From assembly GCF_013388295.1 (NCBI RefSeq), contig NZ_CP058235.1, forward strand, positions 1,404,001 through 1,468,000: a stretch of DNA of 64,000 bases, given 5' to 3'. Position 1 is the first letter of the stretch. Each line of letters begins with the position of its first letter. This stretch comes from Bartonella alsatica (lineage in GTDB: Bacteria > Pseudomonadota > Alphaproteobacteria > Rhizobiales > Rhizobiaceae). The notes beneath the pieces were generated by a model, which searched no databases, was not told the DNA's origin, and was given only the letters and a program-made list of their open reading frames with translations. Below are positions 62,350 through 64,000 of the stretch, piece after piece. Both the position numbers and the translations under genes were made by a program.

Positions 62350-64000
62350 ATGATGCGTCAGTGTGAACTTGTTTGGCGTGTTCAACGTTACAAGTCTGAC
62401 GTGGATGAGGCTTTGTTAAATAAAGCCTACGATTATGCAATGCGCAAGCATAGTCATCAGAAGCGTGCTTCAGGTGATCTTTATTTTTCTCATCCTTTAG
62501 AAGTAGCCGCTATTTTGACAGATATGCGGTTGGATGAAGCGACAATTGCTGTTGCTCTTTTACATGATACGATTGAAGATACAAGCGCTACACGAGCAGA
62601 AATTGATCAACTTTTCGGATCTGAAATCGGTAAGTTGGTTGAAGGGCTTACAAAACTTAATAAGCTTGATCTTGTATCGAAGAAAGCAGTACAAGCGGAA
62701 AATCTTCGTAAGCTTCTTATCGCCATTTCTGATGATGTCCGTGTTCTTTTAGTCAAACTTGCTGATCGTCTTCATAATATGCGTACGCTTGGTGTTATGC
62801 GTGATGATAAGCGTCGGCGAATTGCTGAGGAGACAATGGATATTTATGCACCACTTGCTGGCCGCATGGGTATGCAGGATATGCGTGAGGAGTTAGAAGA
62901 TCTTTCTTTCTTTTATTTAAATCCAGAAGGTTATCGTACGATTACTAATCGCCTTTCTGAGTTATCAAAACGTAATCGTGATTTGCTTTCCACTATTGAA
63001 AACGAATTGACAAAACTTTTTTTCGAGCATGGCATTAAAGCGGATGTTAAAAGTCGTCAGAAAAAATCTTATTCCGTTTTTCGCAAAATGGAAAGTAAGG
63101 CACTCTCTTTTGAACAATTATCCGATATTTTTGGATTTCGCGTGATTGTTGAAACAGTGAATGATTGTTATCGTGCTCTTGGTGTTATTCACACGATGTG
63201 GCCAATGGTACCTGGTCGTTTTAAAGATTATATTTCTATACCAAAGCAGAACGATTACCGTTCTATTCACACAACGATTGTGGGACCATCGAGACAACGT
63301 GTTGAACTGCAAATTAGAACTGCTGCTATGGATGAAATTGCTGAATATGGTGTTGCGGCACATTCCATTTATAAAGATCAAGGTTCTAATTATTCTGCTT
63401 CGAGGTTATCAAACGAAACCAATGCCTATGCATGGCTACGACAAACGATTCAATCTTTATCAGATGGAGACAATCCAGAAGAATTTTTAGAACATACAAA
63501 GCTTGAACTTTTTCAAGATCAAGTTTTCTGTTTTACTCCAAAAGGCCGATTGATTGCGTTTCCAAAAGGTGCAACACCTATTGATTTTGCTTATGCAGTC
63601 CATACTGACATTGGTGATTCTTGTGTAGGAGTAAAAATCAATGGTCGCATTATGCCTTTGATAACTAAATTAAAAAATGGTGATGAAGTTGATATTATAC
63701 GTTCACAAGCTCAAGTTCCGCCAGCAGCGTGGGAATTTCTGGTTGTAACCGGGAAAGCACGTTCAGCCATTCGTAGAGCAACTCGGGCAGCAGTACGTAA
63801 GCAATATTCAGGTTTGGGATATCGTATACTCGAACGTTCGTTTGAATATATGGGAAAACAATTTTCAAAAGATATTGTGAAACAAGTTTTGCCGCGTTTG
63901 GCACGCAAAGATGTAGAAGATGTATTGGCCGCTGTTGGGCGTGGTGAACTACTTTCAGCTGATGTGATGAAAGCGGTTTATCCTGATTATCAAGATCATC
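62350..64000 (+). CDS. rsh: RelA/SpoT homologue, bifunctional (p)ppGpp synthetase/hydrolase, 3' end cut off
   Basis: The gene is open from the ATG at 62350 (or 62353) to the window end, 550 codons without a stop; full-length Rhizobiales Rsh is about 740. Domains in order: HD hydrolase (about 25-180) with H48, H72-D73 and E76-D77 (FSHPLEVA, LLHDTIEDT) all intact; synthetase (about 235-350; FGFRVIV, GRFKDYISIPKQNDYRSIHT, VELQIRT); TGS (about 390-450; VFCFTPKGRLIAFPKG, DFAYAVHTDIGD); then the helical region. Intact HD residues predict that it both makes and degrades ppGpp. It is likely the only Rsh, as in most Rhizobiales. Confidence 0.95.
   Translation, partial: MMRQCELVWRVQRYKSDVDEALLNKAYDYAMRKHSHQKRASGDLYFSHPLEVAAILTDMRLDEATIAVALLHDTIEDTSATRAEIDQLFGSEIGKLVEGLTKLNKLDLVSKKAVQAENLRKLLIAISDDVRVLLVKLADRLHNMRTLGVMRDDKRRRIAEETMDIYAPLAGRMGMQDMREELEDLSFFYLNPEGYRTITNRLSELSKRNRDLLSTIENELTKLFFEHGIKADVKSRQKKSYSVFRKMESKALSFEQLSDIFGFRVIVETVNDCYRALGVIHTMWPMVPGRFKDYISIPKQNDYRSIHTTIVGPSRQRVELQIRTAAMDEIAEYGVAAHSIYKDQGSNYSASRLSNETNAYAWLRQTIQSLSDGDNPEEFLEHTKLELFQDQVFCFTPKGRLIAFPKGATPIDFAYAVHTDIGDSCVGVKINGRIMPLITKLKNGDEVDIIRSQAQVPPAAWEFLVVTGKARSAIRRATRAAVRKQYSGLGYRILERSFEYMGKQFSKDIVKQVLPRLARKDVEDVLAAVGRGELLSADVMKAVYPDYQDH

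Noticed and set aside
62534..63490. Short plus-strand frames within the last 1.6 kb
   Set aside because: They are out-of-frame shadows of the RelA/SpoT homologue, whose true frame is open from 62350 to the window end.

Overview
The window looks like a chromosomal segment of a Bartonella species (Alphaproteobacteria, Rhizobiales). This rests on four things: AT-rich DNA with long eroded spacers; a Pap31/Omp31-type hemin-binding outer membrane protein; a complete hut/hmu haem-uptake locus (hutA, hemS, hutB, hutC, hmuV, with a divergent tonB); and Rhizobiales-type gene orders (feuN-feuP-feuQ, ccmI-E-F-H, degP-regulator-kinase-glnE-pleC-pepN). The species cannot be fixed from the sequence alone.

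Layout. 0.5-5.6 kb: a DUF5330-type small protein, sufE, a MucR/Ros regulator, oligopeptidase B and Fe superoxide dismutase. 5.6-11.8 kb: a tRNA-Gln(UUG) with a clear promoter, then a 5-kb graveyard holding a wrecked type I secretion system (hlyB-like ABC transporter and hlyD-like adaptor, minus strand) and one unidentified decayed frame. 11.8-16.5 kb: a DUF1499 membrane protein, a DUF1254/DUF1214 pair and a class A penicillin-binding protein. 16.8-25 kb: the FeuNPQ signalling operon, the cytochrome c maturation genes ccmIEFH and a DegP/HtrA protease. 25-30 kb: a second two-component system and a glnE broken into many pieces. 30.8-31.7 kb: the hemin-binding protein, followed by 1.5 kb without a convincing gene. 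33.3-39.9 kb: ogt, a PleC-like PAS kinase, pepN and a family 4 uracil-DNA glycosylase. 40.4-45.5 kb: the thiamine cluster thiC-O-S-G-E-D. 45.5-49.4 kb: decayed DNA around one intact phage tail-collar protein. 49.5-56.8 kb: the haem locus. 56.9-64 kb: a soluble lytic transglycosylase, dapA, smpB, a family 5 uracil-DNA glycosylase, rpoZ and the 5' part of a RelA/SpoT homologue that runs off the end.

How the genes fit together. Haem is a recurring theme. HutA, TonB, HutB, HutC, HmuV and HemS would move haem from the surface to the cytoplasm. The hemin-binding protein would hold it at the surface, CcmE/F/H/I would attach it to c-type cytochromes, and SodB would deal with oxidative stress. Envelope upkeep (PBP1, Slt, DegP, FeuPQ, the second two-component system, PleC) is the other theme. 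Reductive evolution shows in the loss of GlnE and of the type I secretion system, while thiamine synthesis is kept.

The most interesting observations are a FeuN-like periplasmic modulator in front of FeuPQ, the decay of glnE inside an otherwise conserved neighbourhood, the Cys-to-Asp change in the MucR zinc finger, perfect inverted repeats at the haem locus, and an orphan phage tail protein that has stayed intact. I did not see a convincing wholly new system.
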